A stretch of DNA of 64,000 nucleotides from Edaphochlamys debaryana (Eukaryota; Chlorophyta; Chlorophyceae; Chlamydomonadales): contig JAEHOE010000115.1 of the NCBI GenBank assembly GCA_016858145.1, positions 1 to 64,000 on the forward strand, written 5' to 3'. Both the position numbers and the translations under genes were made by a program. The notes under the pieces are model-generated. The model made no database searches. It saw only the letters and a program-made list of their open reading frames with translations, and was not told the DNA's origin. Below are positions 34,259-46,269 of this stretch, piece after piece (within the stretch, counting starts at the first letter, position 1; each line of letters starts with the position of its first letter).

Positions 34259-37200
34259 TCAGCACTGCGGCCAGGCCTCCTTCCACAGCGCCTTGGCTTT
34301 CTCCACGTCGAACTTCCTAAACTCCGCAATGCCCACGGCGGCTCCGCCGATGCGGAAGCGGTTGTTGGCCTGGCCCGTCTCGCCCGGCCCCGCGCCCTCG
34401 TAGCACGACTGCCGGTGCTCCCCGGTCTCCGTGTCCGTGTGGATGCAGGCCGCCTGGGGGGGGGGGGAGGGTGGATGGGGTATGCACGGGTGAAAGGAGG
34501 GCGTTGGGGACAACCGCGGGCACTCCCGCTCAAGCACAGCCAATCCAGCCAACGCAGCAGCTCTCCCGCCCGAGGCAGCCGCGGGGTACGCACGCATCAA
34601 CTCGCGATCCTCACGTTCCAGAAAGACATCGAGTGCACCGCCTGGAGGGATGGAACCGGACACAACACACGTGGTGGGCGTCAACGGGGCTTGGAAGCGT
34701 CAGCGGCTTAAGTGTGCGTGTGAATGCCAGGAAGGACCCGCTGCAACCCTGTCGCATGAGTCGCGTGTGGGGCGCCGGCGGGAGAAGGGGCCCCGGGAAC
34801 GGAGGGGTCCCCAGCTGATGGCTTACCTCCAGATACAGGTCGTGGTGGCTCTTGGTGGCTTTGGGGGGAAGAGAGCAAGGGGAGTACCGGTAGGTTAGTT
34901 ATTTGGGCAGCCGGCGCCGTGCAGCCATCCCTCCCCTTCCGTGTGCTGCTCCTATTTCGCCCCCCACATCTCAGCACGCCCCAATGAAGGCGGGGAACAG
35001 CCATGGCCGCCTCTCTCTTGGAACCCCCCGTCTCCCCCCCACACACACGCACACACACAACCCTTTGTTTGGCCCCCAAGTACACAGAGGAGTATGCCCA
35101 CACCAAGGACGCTCTTGCAAAGGGCTACATGCAGGAGATGAGCTAGGAGGCGATTCGGGAAGCACCCCAGTAGGAGCGACCACAGAGGAGTCACCCGTGG
35201 TTCTGGACCCGAGCGGTGTCATCCGTGCCAGGGGCCCGGCAGCCCACACGTGGGATTGGGTGCTCCCGCTCAGGTGAGTAACAGTGTGTTTCGGGCGGTG
35301 TTGGGCTAGTCGCGGGTGCGTTTGGGCGTGTCGCGCTACTAGCGCTGTTCGCTTTTCCGCTCCGTCTACTACTCCGTGGAGCGCTCTACACGCCCAGCGC
35401 GTCCGCCGACCAGTCGCTGGTCAGGTTTGCCATCGGTGCCGGGTCGGGACCGGGTCGGGACCGTTGCTTCGGGGTTTCGGGTTTGCCTGGGGCTTCTTCC
35501 CTGCGGCCTGTCTGCTCATAACTGCACTTACACGTATCACGCGCCCACCCTACGCATCCTAAACACACACCTCAGCCGACCCGAAGGGCGGGGAAAGCGC
35601 CACAAATCCCGAAGCGTATGCCCCTGCTCATCCCTTGTCCCTCTGCGCTTCAGCGCCCCCCGTCCCAACCGCCTATAACAGCGGGACCGCGCCACGCGCC
35701 CCCCCTCCCCTTCCCGGTGTGCACCAGTGCTCACTGATGTAGAGCTTGTTGTTGTGCAGCAGGAAGGGCGCCAGGCGGGTGGTGGCCGCATTCCTCTCAA
35801 AGTAGGCCCCCACGCCGTCCACCACGCCCGGCCAGTACAGGTTGGAGTAGTCATCCTGTACGGCAGATCAGGAGGGCACAATGCGCTCAGTGGGGCATTA
35901 CGGCTTGCCGTCCCGCCGTTCTCCGTACAGCCGCGCCCACGCAGGCCGCAGCGGTGTCCCCTGCGCTGATCCCCCACCCGCCATACGTGCTCCGCCTGTT
36001 CCCCTCGCCCCTTTGCCATCCCAACCCCGCCCTGCCACCCGCCCTACTCCCACCCTCCGCCGCACTACCGTACTCAAGGCACACGCCCTCCCTCCTCCTC
36101 CCCCCTTTTCCCTCCTTCTCCCCCCTTCTCCCTCCCTTCTCCCCCCTTCTCCCTCCCTTCTCCCCCCTTCTCCCCCCCTTCTCCCTTCTCCTCCCCACTT
36201 CCTCCCCCTTCTCCCCCCTTCTTCCCCCTTCTCCCCCCTTCTTCCCCCTTCTTCCCCCTTCTCCCCCCTTCTCCCCCCCTGCTCCCTCCCTTCTCCCCCC
36301 TTCTTCCCCCTTCTCCCCCCTTTTCCCTCCTTCTCCCCCCTTCTCCCTCCCTTCTCCCCCCTTCTCCCTCCCTTCTCCCCCCTTCTCCCCCCCTTCTCCC
36401 CCCTTCTCCCCCCCTTCTCCCCCCTTCTCCCCCCCTTCTTCCCCCTTCTCCCCCCTTCTCCCCCCCTTCTCCCTCCCTTCTCCCCCCTTCCCTCCCCCCC
36501 TTCTCCCCCCTTCTTCCCCCTTCTCCCCCCTTCTCCCCCCCTTCTCCCCCCTTCTCCCCCCCTTCTTTCCCCCTTCTCCCCCCTTCTCCCCCCCTTCTCC
36601 CTCCCTTCTCCCCCCTTCCCTCCCCCCCTTCTCCCCCCTCCTTCCCTCCCCCCCTCCCCCCTCCTTCCCTCCCCTCCCCCCCCTCCCCCCCCACCGCCGC
36701 CACGATGCCCCCCTCCACCAGGGCGTGCTCCGCAAACACAAGGTCGTTCATCACAATCTCCTTGGTGTGGCCTGCGCGCGAGGGGGGGGACAGAGTGTGA
36801 GGGTCTGTGGGATGCACCAACGGCCCGACCCTACCGACCCTACCGTCCTGCGCATCCCTCCACGCCCAGACTCCCATGGATGGGCGTGTGAGATGCACAC
36901 CAGCCCCCAGCCCCCAGCCCGCCCAGCCCCCCAGCCCCCAGCCGCCCCACCCTGTTTGCCTCCTCACCCCTTGGCCCTTTCCTGTCCTCCGCCCCATGCC
37001 CCCACCCCCCAGGCCCCCACCTCCATCAATCGAAAAGAAGCGAATGCCCATGCTGGGGCCGAGGGCGCTGCAGAATGTGTCTGCGCTCACATCGGTGGAG
37101 GCGCCCTGGGGCAGGGCGGGATGGGGAAAAGCGGGGTGACAGCGGGAAGCAAGTGATCTGACGTCGGAGCAGGCGCGGAGGTGGGGCCGGTCCCGGGGGC

Positions 37201-39249
37201 CGGCCCCCAGGAGCAAGTGGAGAGCAAGTGTTTTGGGGTGGGTGGGTGGGGGCTGTGCCAGATGGAAGTACCCGGGAATGGACCGATCTGCTTAATATGT
37301 TGGTGCACCCGCTCGTTCAAGGCAACCTGCACCCGCCGGAGCTGCCCCATGACGGGCGGGACATACCACCCTATCCCGAACAATTGATCTTCCAGGCGCC
37401 CCGTCTGTCAAAACGTGCTGGATGTACCAACCTACCCCAAACAACTCAGGTTGCACTTGCCTGCAGCGTCTTAATGGCCTCCGCGGGGAAGCCCGCGAGC
37501 TGCAGGTTGCTCCGGAAGATGCCCTGGTCGCCGTTTCCTGTGTATATGTTTGTGGGGGGGGGAGGGGTTCAGGTAGGGAGCGGGGGGTGGGAGACAGACG
37601 GGGAAGGGCGTGCGTGTGGATCGGCAGGTGGAAGGGCAGGCAGCCGAAGGGGTCCCACCGTGGGACCTTGTGACCCTGCTGGCTCTAGCGACGAGGAGCC
37701 CCCTTTTCGCCTTTCTCGTTCCCGTCCTCCTCCGCCCTTCGCCCCCTCACAGCTCACAGCAGTTCCTTCCAGTAATGCTCAAGACCTCTTAACTCCGACC
37801 GGCCTGCATTGCTCCCACCCGCCCCCCCCTCCGTCTCGTCCACGTTTGCAGCTCCGAACCACAATCGGACTGCGGGCTCACGCCTGTCCCGGGGCACACA
37901 ACCGCCCCTGTTCCTTCGGCCATCCAACCCATCAGTCCCCCCGCTTGAGCCGGTCCTGACTGCGGGGCCCTGACGTGATGCTTCATCCTGCCCCTCCACC
38001 CTCTTCCCCACCTGCCCTCCCCCTGTTATCCTCTTCCTCTGTCCCCTCCCCTTCCCCTTCCCGTTCCCCTCCCACCCACCCCCCGCACCCCCTTCCCACC
38101 CCTCACCGCTGCCATCGACGTTCTTGTGTTGGTCCGCGAAGAGGTCCAGGGCCAGCAGGGGCTCGCCCACGCGGGCCGTCAGCGCAATCGACAGAAAGTA
38201 AAAGCCGTGGTGAACGCCAATCTGCGGCAGCAGCGGAATGAAGGGGTGTTCGCGGCCAGCGGCAGCAGCGGAAGAAGTGCGTGCGGGGGCGGGGGCGGGG
38301 GCGCCGAGACACGGGGCCGCCTTTCAGGGTCACCCCTGGGCATGGCGGGCGGGCGTAGGGGCCGCCGCTGCGCATGCATGCGAGTGGGTGCTCCGGGGCA
38401 CGGGGTTGCGGTGCAGGGTCACCCCTGCTGTGGTTGAACGGAGTTGGGCCATTCCGTGGCACGGCTTCTGCCGCAGACACGGACAGGCCGCCGCGGGTGC
38501 TGCGCGTGCTCACCTCAGCCACGGCGCCGAATACGTTGTGTCTCCGCTGGAAGGACGTCAGCACGGATGCCCTGAGAGGGAAAGGCAAGGTGGTGTGTTG
38601 GACGCGTGGGTTAAGCAGGCGTCTGGCGTAGGCTGGCGTGCGTGGTGCACGCCGAAACACCAGTCAGTCAGTCCGGCTCCAGTTGAAACCCGGATTCCCA
38701 ATATTAGGAATGTCAAATAACTCTTTGGTTCCTAGGCTCTCTCTCTCTTTGAACCGGCTCTCCGTGCTGCGCGCCGGGCAGGTTTCGTGCAATGACACCC
38801 CGCTGAGGGCCCACACTGACGAGTCAGGGGCCCGTACAGCACCTATCAGCTGTATCAGAGCTTGATCCTGCGACTCACATCCATGCCGCCTGCTCGTTGC
38901 GCTCCACGCTACCCTGGAATCCGAGTGACTTAAACGAGTCCATGAGCTGCGTCGCTCGCTCTGGTGACAGGTACTTCTGTGCATTGGCGAAGGTGGCCGC
39001 GTCTGGCGCCTTGGCACATTTCGGGTTGAATGGCCCGCCGGTGGTTGGCGAGGCCTGCAGCTGCACAACCGGTGTCTCTGCTTTCACTGTCTGTGCTGGA
39101 GGTGTTAAGAGGATTGGTGTGGGCGTGCTAAGGACGGGTAAGCGGCGGCCCTCCTGCACGCCGAGCCAGAATGCCAGCGTGCCGAGCAGCGCCCCCACGG
39201 CTAGGAGCGCGTAACCACTCCAGCTACTGTTCGAGTTCTGGTATCTCAT
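34259..39249 (-). CDS. Type II membrane-anchored class I SAM-dependent methyltransferase
   Basis: Nine exons with fully consistent phases: 38879-39249, 38514-38571, 38107-38221, 37461-37537, 37021-37105, 36695-36771, 35735-35855, 34827-34858 and 34259-34453 (TGA), giving 376 residues. Start ATG 39249 is chosen because it places the hydrophobic segment YALLAVGALLGTLAFWLGV at residues 14-32 as a signal anchor; an in-frame ATG lies 63 bases upstream. A Pro/Thr-rich stem follows. The catalytic domain shows motif I (AEIGVHHGFYFLSIALT, across an intron), ALDLFADQHKNVDGSG, FFSIDGGHTKEIV, GGIVAADDYSNLYWPGV and NNKLYIT, the Methyltransf_24 pattern. Intron 4 has a GC donor. The anchor suggests a Golgi or ER lumenal enzyme acting on a glycan or secreted product; the substrate is unknown. 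Confidence 0.88.
36085..36692. repeat. Pyrimidine-rich CTTCTCCCCCC minisatellite in methyltransferase intron 6, copy B
   Basis: About 0.6 kb of regular CCCTTCTCCCCCC and CCTTCTCCCTCC units of roughly 16-20 bases. It is more homogeneous than the copy A tract (7857-8560) and differs in length, the largest structural difference between the copies. Confidence 0.92.
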
Positions 39250-40868
39250 CGCTTTTAAGCAATGTGTTTGTCTACCGTGTGACAGCAGTACTGCGCCGTC
39301 AAGTATATGCAAGCGCTATTTGCCTATGTACAAAGTAAGGCTGAGCGGGAAGTGGTGGGATTTGTCGGCCTGGATCGGCTTGCGCAGCGGGTTTCGGGGA
39401 ACTGTGGACGCAGGGTGACAGCGGTACACGCGGCCAACCAGGTAGCGCTATGCCTATGTCTGCCTAGGAACAGACGCTGTGAGGGAAGCGGTGAGTCAAG
39501 TGATCCAGGACTCGACCACTTGTCGGCCCCGATCGGCCTGGTTCCCGGTGCGCAAGGCAAGCGCAATTCGAACGCCAGGCAATGCCCTGTATCATAACGC
39601 AGAACCACCGTGGTACGACCTCTCAGTCCGGGGTTTCCAAGGCCGCCTCGCCCCTCTATGGTCCTGGCCCGGCCGCTGAACGCCTTGCTTGAACGCCCTG
39701 CCCCCTCCACCAGTGCATTTGTCGCACTTTGCTCCTGCTTTGCTGGCCTTCCTTTTCGCGTACCCTCGCCCCCGTGTCCCCTGCCCCCCTCCACCATCAC
39801 GAGCTGCGCTGCTCCCCTGGGTAGACGACCTCGACAACCACGTGCCCGCCGCCACATGAGGAGGTTGTGTGCCCCCTCCCCCATGTTCTCGTCAAACCCC
39901 TCCCCCCTCAGCCTGTGTATTCTCTCTCTCTTTGTGCCTACGGCTCCAACCCCAATCCCATTGCTGCTTGTGTGTTCCGCAAGGCTATACACTTTTCCCT
40001 GCCCCGAGCAGCTTGATCGCATCCATAGCTGACTCCCCCCACATCGTCGTGCTGACTACGCCCCCTGCAAGCAGAAGCCCCAACCCCCGCTGCCGGCACC
40101 CTGCCTTCTTCTCGTCCTGACTACGCTGCACGGCCTCTGCGAGTACAGAACCCCCGCTGCCGCCGGCCTCCAGCCGCGACGGAGTTCTGGACCGGCGACA
40201 CGAGTGGCGGAGTGGCCTAGCGCCCAGCGCCCTAGCCCCCGTGGTTCCCACGCAAGGCAGGGAGGGGCAGGGTCCAGGCTACGAGCGCAGGTCGACCCCG
40301 TCCAGATGTGACTCGTCAAGCGGAGAGACCCAACACTTCTCTGCTGCCTGCCAGTCCGATTCAGAACACGGCACAATGCCGTGCTACTGATGCGCAGCAA
40401 CGACGCCTACTCCAGGCCTCAAATGAATAGAGCCGCAGTCACCCCTGCTCTGATCCTCCAGGCTCCACGGGGCCGGGTTCGTTAGCCTGCTAGCGGGTTC
40501 TGGCCCAGCAACAGCAACGCCGGTATCAACTCTGCTCAGCTGCGTCTCCCGAGTCCCGACTACATCGTCCACGCATACCACGTGTGGTACTCGAAGGCCA
40601 TGTCGCTTGGGGCTACTGCACTGCGCAGGGGCTACACCCTCATCCTGCACATCCCGTTCGGAGCCAGTCCCCTCGAAGCCACAAGGCACTTACTAAACCC
40701 TTTCTTTCTCGGACCGGTTCAACGCCCCACTCACCCATCGTGGACCTGCGCATAAGGACTTGCGACGCGGAGAACAGCCACCCGACCATGGCTTGGCCCC
40801 AGCGCTTGTGCACCTGCAAAAGTCCCTACCCCTGCCACCGCCTGCTCCCCAACACGCACACCACACGC
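39250..40868. other. Intergenic region, methyltransferase promoter side and OPR 3' side, copy B
   Basis: Upstream of the methyltransferase start and downstream of the OPR stop. An acceptor-like CTTTTGCAG on the minus strand near 40820 is followed by an open frame of about 60 codons, so the OPR gene could have one further exon if the GTGAGCG just before its TGA at 40869 is used as a donor. Nothing else was recognised. Confidence 0.5.
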
Positions 40869-43800
40869 TCACCACAGCACCTGCACCAGGGCGGCAGCGC
40901 CCCCCGCCGCCACCGCCGCCAGCCCCTTTGACAGCGCCTCCACCTCGGCCCAGGCCCAGCCGCCGCCGCCACGCCGCGCGCCGCGGCCGGCGGCGCCCCC
41001 CGCCGCCACCGCCTCCGCCGCCGCCAGCTTGGCCAGCCCCTCCCGCAGCGCCGCCTGCAGCGCCTCCCGCCGCGCGGGGCTGGTCATTCGGGACGGCAGC
41101 AGCCCGCGCTCCAGGCACGAAGACGCCGCGTCCAGCCAGGCGCGGCCCGGGAACACGCGCCACGCAACGCACGCCTGCACCAGCGTCGCCACCGTCAGCA
41201 TGCCCAGCGGCGGCTCGGCCGCCGCCGCCGCCGCCGCCAACCCGCCTGCTGCCGCCGCCGCGGCGGCGGGCGCTGGCCCGGCCTCGCCAGCCTCCGCTGC
41301 GGTGGCGGCGGCGGCGGCAGTGGCCGCGAGGCGGCGGCCTGACACGGCAAGGACCGCGGGCAGCCAGGCGGGGGGCTGCTGCGCGCCGCACCGCAGCGCC
41401 GCCCACAGCGCCATCCCCAGCTCGGGCTGCCGCGACACCAGCCGCTCGCCCAGCGCCAGCGCCGCCGCCTGCTGCTGAGAGGCCAGCGGCAGCACCGCCG
41501 GCGTAGGCGCCGCGAGCTGGGGCCCGGCGCCGCCTTGTTTGAGGGCGCTGGGGGCCGCGCTGCCGGCCCCTCGAGCGGCTGCGAGCAGCCCCCCGTTCAA
41601 CCCCGCGACCGCCCCCGCGTGTGATAACGACGGCGGCGGGGACAGCGCCAGCGCCAGCGACAGGCGCTCGTGCAGCGCCAGCAGGCGGTCGGCGGTGCCC
41701 GCGGGCGGCGCCCAGCCCAGCACGCCGCACGCCCACAGCGCCAGCACCAGCTGCTCGGGCGCAACAGCCCCTGCCGCCGCCGCCGGCCCTGCGGATGACG
41801 GCGCCGCCGGCGGCGGCGGCGGCCCTGCGGGTGACGGCGCCGCTGCGGTGCCCGGCGGGAGGGCAGCGGCGGCGGCGGCAGCGGCGGCGGCCGCCGCCGC
41901 CTCCACCTGCGCCAGCGCCGCCGCCAGCAGGGGCTCCGGCAGGGGAGTGCGCAGCCACGCCCAGCCGCACAGCAGCATAGCGACGGCGCGCGGCGACAGC
42001 GCCCAGCCCGCCGCAGCAGCAGCAGCCTGCGCCTCCGGCGCCGCCGCAGCGGCGGCGGCGCGGCTGCAGCGGAGCGCCGCCTGCGACGCGGCCGCCGCCG
42101 CCGCCAGCCACGTGGGCGGCGGCGGGGACCTGCCGGCGCGGTAGAGGCGGGGCATCGCCCACACGGACAGCGGCGCCTCGCAGGGCCGTAGCGCCAGCTC
42201 CCCTTCCCCTCCCGCCACAGGCTGGGCCAAGATCTCCGCCTCCAGATCCAGATCCGATCCGGGATACAGGTAGTCCAGGCGCAGCGGCATGGCGAGATTC
42301 GCGCCAGGGCCGGCCAGGCCTCCGGCGGCCGTGGATCGCCGCCGCGTGGCGGCCTCCGCCGCAGCCGCCGCCGCGCCCCACTCGGCCGCCGCCGCCTTGA
42401 GGTGTACGGCACTGGCTGCGGTGGCGGCGCGGAGCCAGCGGCCGGGCATGGCCAGGCGGAGCGAGGCCAGGGCCCAGAGCATGGCGGCGAGGGCACGGGG
42501 CGGCAGGGCGGGCAGGGCGGGGAGCGTGGCGGCGGCGAAGGCGAGCTTCCAGGGCAGCGAGGGGCGGTAGGAGAGGGAGGCCAGCGCCCAGGCCAGCATG
42601 ACGGCGGCTTGGGGGGAGAAGGAGGGCAGCTCCTTGCGCGAGGCCTGCGAAGAGGGAGGGAGCCGGGGCGGAGGGGCACGGGGCGGTAAGCAGCGCAACA
42701 GGTAAGACTCCATCAAGATGGTCATACGCCAGAACGCACGGCCCACCACAACGCGCCCCTCCACCGCCCCTCCCCCTGCCCCCTCCCCCCTGTCCCCCTC
42801 CCTCACCCAACCTCCACATCCCCACATCCCCGCTCCCACACAATGTCCCCCGCCCCCACCGCCCTGCTCCACCCCCGCCCCCCCCCCGCCCTGCCCCCCC
42901 CCCCCGCCCCCCACCGCCCTGCTCCACCCCCGCCCCCCACCGCCCTGCTCCACCCCCGCCCCCCACCGCCCTGCTCCACCCCCGCCCCCCCCCCTCACCT
43001 CCACCAGCAGCCCCATCCACGCCGCGGGCGGGCGGTACCTCAGCCTCGCCAGGGCCCCCCCCGCCATGGCCAGCGCCTGGCCGCCGAAGGGGGGGCCGCC
43101 CTCGCGCAGGGACTCGCCCAGGCGCCGCCCCGCAGCGTCCAGAAAGGCCTTTGGGGGGGCAGGGGTGGGGGGGGGGGTGTTTGGCAGCTGAGCGGGATTG
43201 CGGGGGCGACGGGAGCGCAGAGGTGGTGTGGCCGTTGAGAGCAGGAGGAGGAAGCGGACAAAAGCCGCATTGCAAGGCTGCAGCGCATCACGTCAGTTGG
43301 GAGAAGCAATCGGCCGAGGAAGTGCACGAGGGAATGTCCCATCGCATGCCAGATCGCGATGCAGTTTGCCGAATGGATTGCAATCAGCGCAGACGATGGA
43401 TTTGGGTCCGCTCTCTCCCTAGACCAATCGGCTCCTGCGAGCCGTCAGGTCTCTCACCTGCAGCCACTCCGCCCCCGGCCGCCAGCCCAGAGACTCCAGC
43501 GCCCACAGCACGGTGGCCAGGTGCTGCGGGCTCATGCGGGGCAGGCCGCAGCGCAGCACGCCCAGCACGCCCGCCACGGTGGCCTCGTCGTACGCCTCAT
43601 GCGGGCCGCCGCCGTCACGTGACATGGACCAGGCGCCGCCGCCCGACGCACTCGCGGACCCCAGGGCCTCCGCCTTCACACCCGCGGCTGCGCGCGCTTG
43701 TAGCGGTGCTGCTGCCAGGAGCCCCGTGCCGTTTGATGAGCCGTTCGAAGCCCCGTTGCGGCCGCTGACGCTCGCCTGGCTGCCGCTGGCGAGCCGCGCC

Positions 43801-46269
43801 CTCAGCTGCTCCGTGTCTGCGTCGTCGTGTGATGACGCGGGGGAGGCCGCGAGAGGCGCGGGCCCGCCGGGCCCTCGGGCGGAAGCCGGGGCGGGGCCCT
43901 CGGGTGGCTGCTGGGCCCGGCTGGGGCCCGGCTCGAGCGCGCGCAGCGTGGCCAGGCCCCACATGAACATGGACAGGCTCTGGCCCGACACCTGAAGCAA
44001 GGGGGGGGGGCAGGGCAGGGGGGGGATAAGCCGTGATTTCGGGATAATCATGGGTGGGTGATCGACGCTGTGCGAGTACCTATGGAAGGCGGCGAGGGCA
44101 CGCAAGGCAGCCCACGCGATGGCATGACCATCCACACCGGCCTCGGCATGCCCTTTCCCTGGTGGGACTCGGCAGCCCCACCGCATGCTCCACCTCCCCC
44201 AGGGCCTTGGAGGCCCCTCCTGCATCAGCAGCATCACCCTCGCCCCTGCCACAGCCACAGCCCCGTGCGCCCGCTCACCTCCTCCCGCTGCGCCGCCGCC
44301 AGCAGCGCCGCCGCCGCCGCCCGCAGCCAGGCCTCCCCCGGGTGGCACCCGAGCCGCGCCAGAGCCCACACGCGCTGCGCCACGTCCAGCGACCCGCAGC
44401 CGCCCTCTGGCGCCGGTCCTGCCGCTGGGCCCGACCCTGAGCTCGAAGCTGGCGAAGCCCCTGGCGTCCCCTGAGCCCCGTGCGCTGCCTCCGCCTGTGC
44501 CCCCGCCCCCGCCGCCCCCGCGGCCTCCATCTCCCGCAGGCAGGCGCGCAGCAGGGCGGCCAGGGTGGGCCGCCGGGGCCAGAAGCCCAGCCGGCCCAGG
44601 GACCACATGACTAAGGACAGCCCCTGGGGGGTCATGGCCGGGGGCTGGGCGGCGGGCTGGGCGGCGAACACGCTCCTGGGCGCTGCCGCCCCGTTCCCCG
44701 AGGCCGGCGAGGCGGGGGATGGCGGTGCGGGGGCGCAGAGCGCCGCCGCTCTGTGGCACAGGGCCTCGAGCAGCTCGGCCCGGGGCCGGATGCCCAGGGT
44801 GGCCAGGGACCAGAGCACGCCGGACACGTGGCGGGGCTCAAAGTCCTGGGCGGGGGCAGGGCGGGGAGGCAGGGGGGACGGAGGCAATTATTCAGGCCAG
44901 AAGAAGAAGAGGGCTGAGGCCAGAGGCCCACTGAACACCAGTCGGTGAGGCCAGGCGCACAGCCGGAGGGCGGGGGGAGGGCGAGGGAAGCCCCGCCCCA
45001 TGGCCGAGGAGTGCCACGTCACCCCTACGGCCCCCCGTGGCCCCCGCCCCACGTGCTCCACGAGCCTGAACCGTTCGGGGTGCCTGGTTGGCTTGGCCAG
45101 CAGGTCTTTGTAGGCCTGCAAAGCCCCGCCACGGCCCCTCCGCCCTCCCGTTGCCCCCCAAAATCACAGACACACACACCCCATGCTGGGTCGGGCTTCC
45201 GTTTCCTCGGGCTTTCGGTTCCGTATCTAAGGCCGGCCGGCTAATCACCGCGCCTGAGACTCCCAGGCTCATGCGAGCAGCCCTTCACACCTCATGCGCG
45301 CGCACTCGCGCACCCTCACCCAAACCACCCCCCTCGCCCCTCGCCCCCGCCCCCCCCCCACCTGCAGGTGCTGCTCCAGACTGGGCCCCAGCAGCCGCTC
45401 CACCCACGCCACCCCCAGCCAGGAGCCGTGCAGACCGCGGGCCCGGGCCGCAGCAGAGGCGCCCGCGCCGCCGGCCCCCGGGCCCGCAGCCAGCGCCCCA
45501 CTGCCCCCCACGCCCGCCTCCTCCGCGGCGCCGATCCCGTCTGACGCATGGGTTTCGCCGTACAGGCGGGCGAGGGCACGAAGGGTCATGGAGAGGTCGG
45601 CCGGCGAGAGTACGGCGGTGCCGTACGCGCCCGAGCCGTCGAGGCGCGGGTCGCTCCAGGACGAGCGCGCCACGTCAGCGCCGAGTGCGGCCACGAAGTC
45701 GCCCAGCTGCGTGCGCTCCGAGGGGCCCAGCCGGTGGGGCGCGGGGACGAGGCGCGAGGCCACGTGGAGGGCGGTGGCGAGGTGCCGTGCCGACGTGTCC
45801 TTGGGGCGCTGTGCGGGGAGGAGAGGATGGGGAGAGGGGCGGAGGGAGGGGTTTGGGTTGGGGCAGACGGAGATGGGCGGCTTGCAAGGGCAGGGCAGGG
45901 CAGAGCAGAAGCGGCTGAAGCCGTTAGACCCCGGAAGGTGCACCGCTGGGTAGCTGAGGCGAGACAGGTGGCCCCCCTGTTGCGGGAGGGTGCTCTGCAG
46001 GTGACTGGGGGCTGCGGCGTTGGGGCCGTCCCGCTCACCAGGACCAAGCCGGGGCCTGCCCGCGCGTCCACGGACGCCAGAGTCCCCACACCAGCAACGT
46101 CATCCTTCTCCTCCTGCTCTTCGACCAGGTCGCGGAGTCGACGCCATGAGTCTGCCCGCAAGATAGCGACCAACAGCGCCTTACTCCCTGCTGGAGCGCT
46201 ATGCTGTAGTGTCCGGTTGACTACGTGAGGTCTAGCGCTAGCAGCGTGGGGAATTGCTATACAGGGCAT
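40869..46269 (-). CDS. Octotricopeptide-repeat (OPR) protein, probable organelle RNA-binding factor
   Basis: Seven exons, all introns phase 0: 46039-46269, 45362-45808, 45053-45115, 44279-44845, 43458-43991, 42999-43148 and 40869-42644, giving about 1255 residues. The start at 46269 gives a basic, Ala/Ser/Arg-rich N terminus that could be a transit peptide; another in-frame ATG is at 46326. About 12 degenerate repeats of the LxPxxLxxxLWALAxLGxxPxxxWL type are visible, for example FEPRHVSGVLWSLATLGIRP, MSPQHLATVLWALESLGWRP and LPPRALAAMLWALASL, as in chloroplast factors such as Tbc2. They are separated by long Ala/Pro/Gly-rich spacers. No RAP domain is seen. Such proteins bind specific organelle transcripts; the target here is unknown. 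The gene spans the right edge of the duplication, so only this copy is complete. A 3' extension past the TGA is possible. Confidence 0.85.
42845..42993. repeat. C-rich minisatellite in OPR intron 6, copy B
   Basis: Tandem CCCCCCACCGCCCTGCTCCA-containing units of about 25 bases filling the intron just downstream of exon 6. On the transcribed strand it is G-rich and could form G-quadruplexes. Confidence 0.85.

Larger units (their letters stand above)
17557..45690. repeat. Segmental duplication, copy B (inferred complete unit)
   Basis: Bases 28233-45690 match copy A directly. The part 17557-28232 is assigned to the same unit by inference: in a simple tandem duplication the right end of copy A (17556) abuts the left end of copy B, giving a unit of about 28.13 kb, which equals the observed offset. 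The matching copy of 17557-28232 would then lie just upstream of this window. The LINE is cut by the window edge in copy A but continuous in copy B, consistent with this. Confidence 0.75.

Noticed and set aside
34600..34660. Possible methyltransferase exon on the minus strand (ALDVFLEREDRELMRAYP)
   Set aside because: Joining it to the preceding exon gives a stop codon; skipping it joins 34827 to 34453 in perfect phase and gives a sensible C terminus.
35082..35145. Plus-strand stretch reading YTEEYAHTKDALAKGYMQEMS after an AG, also in copy A at about 6835
   Set aside because: It looks protein-like, but lies in an intron of the phase-consistent minus-strand methyltransferase gene, and no partner exon was found.
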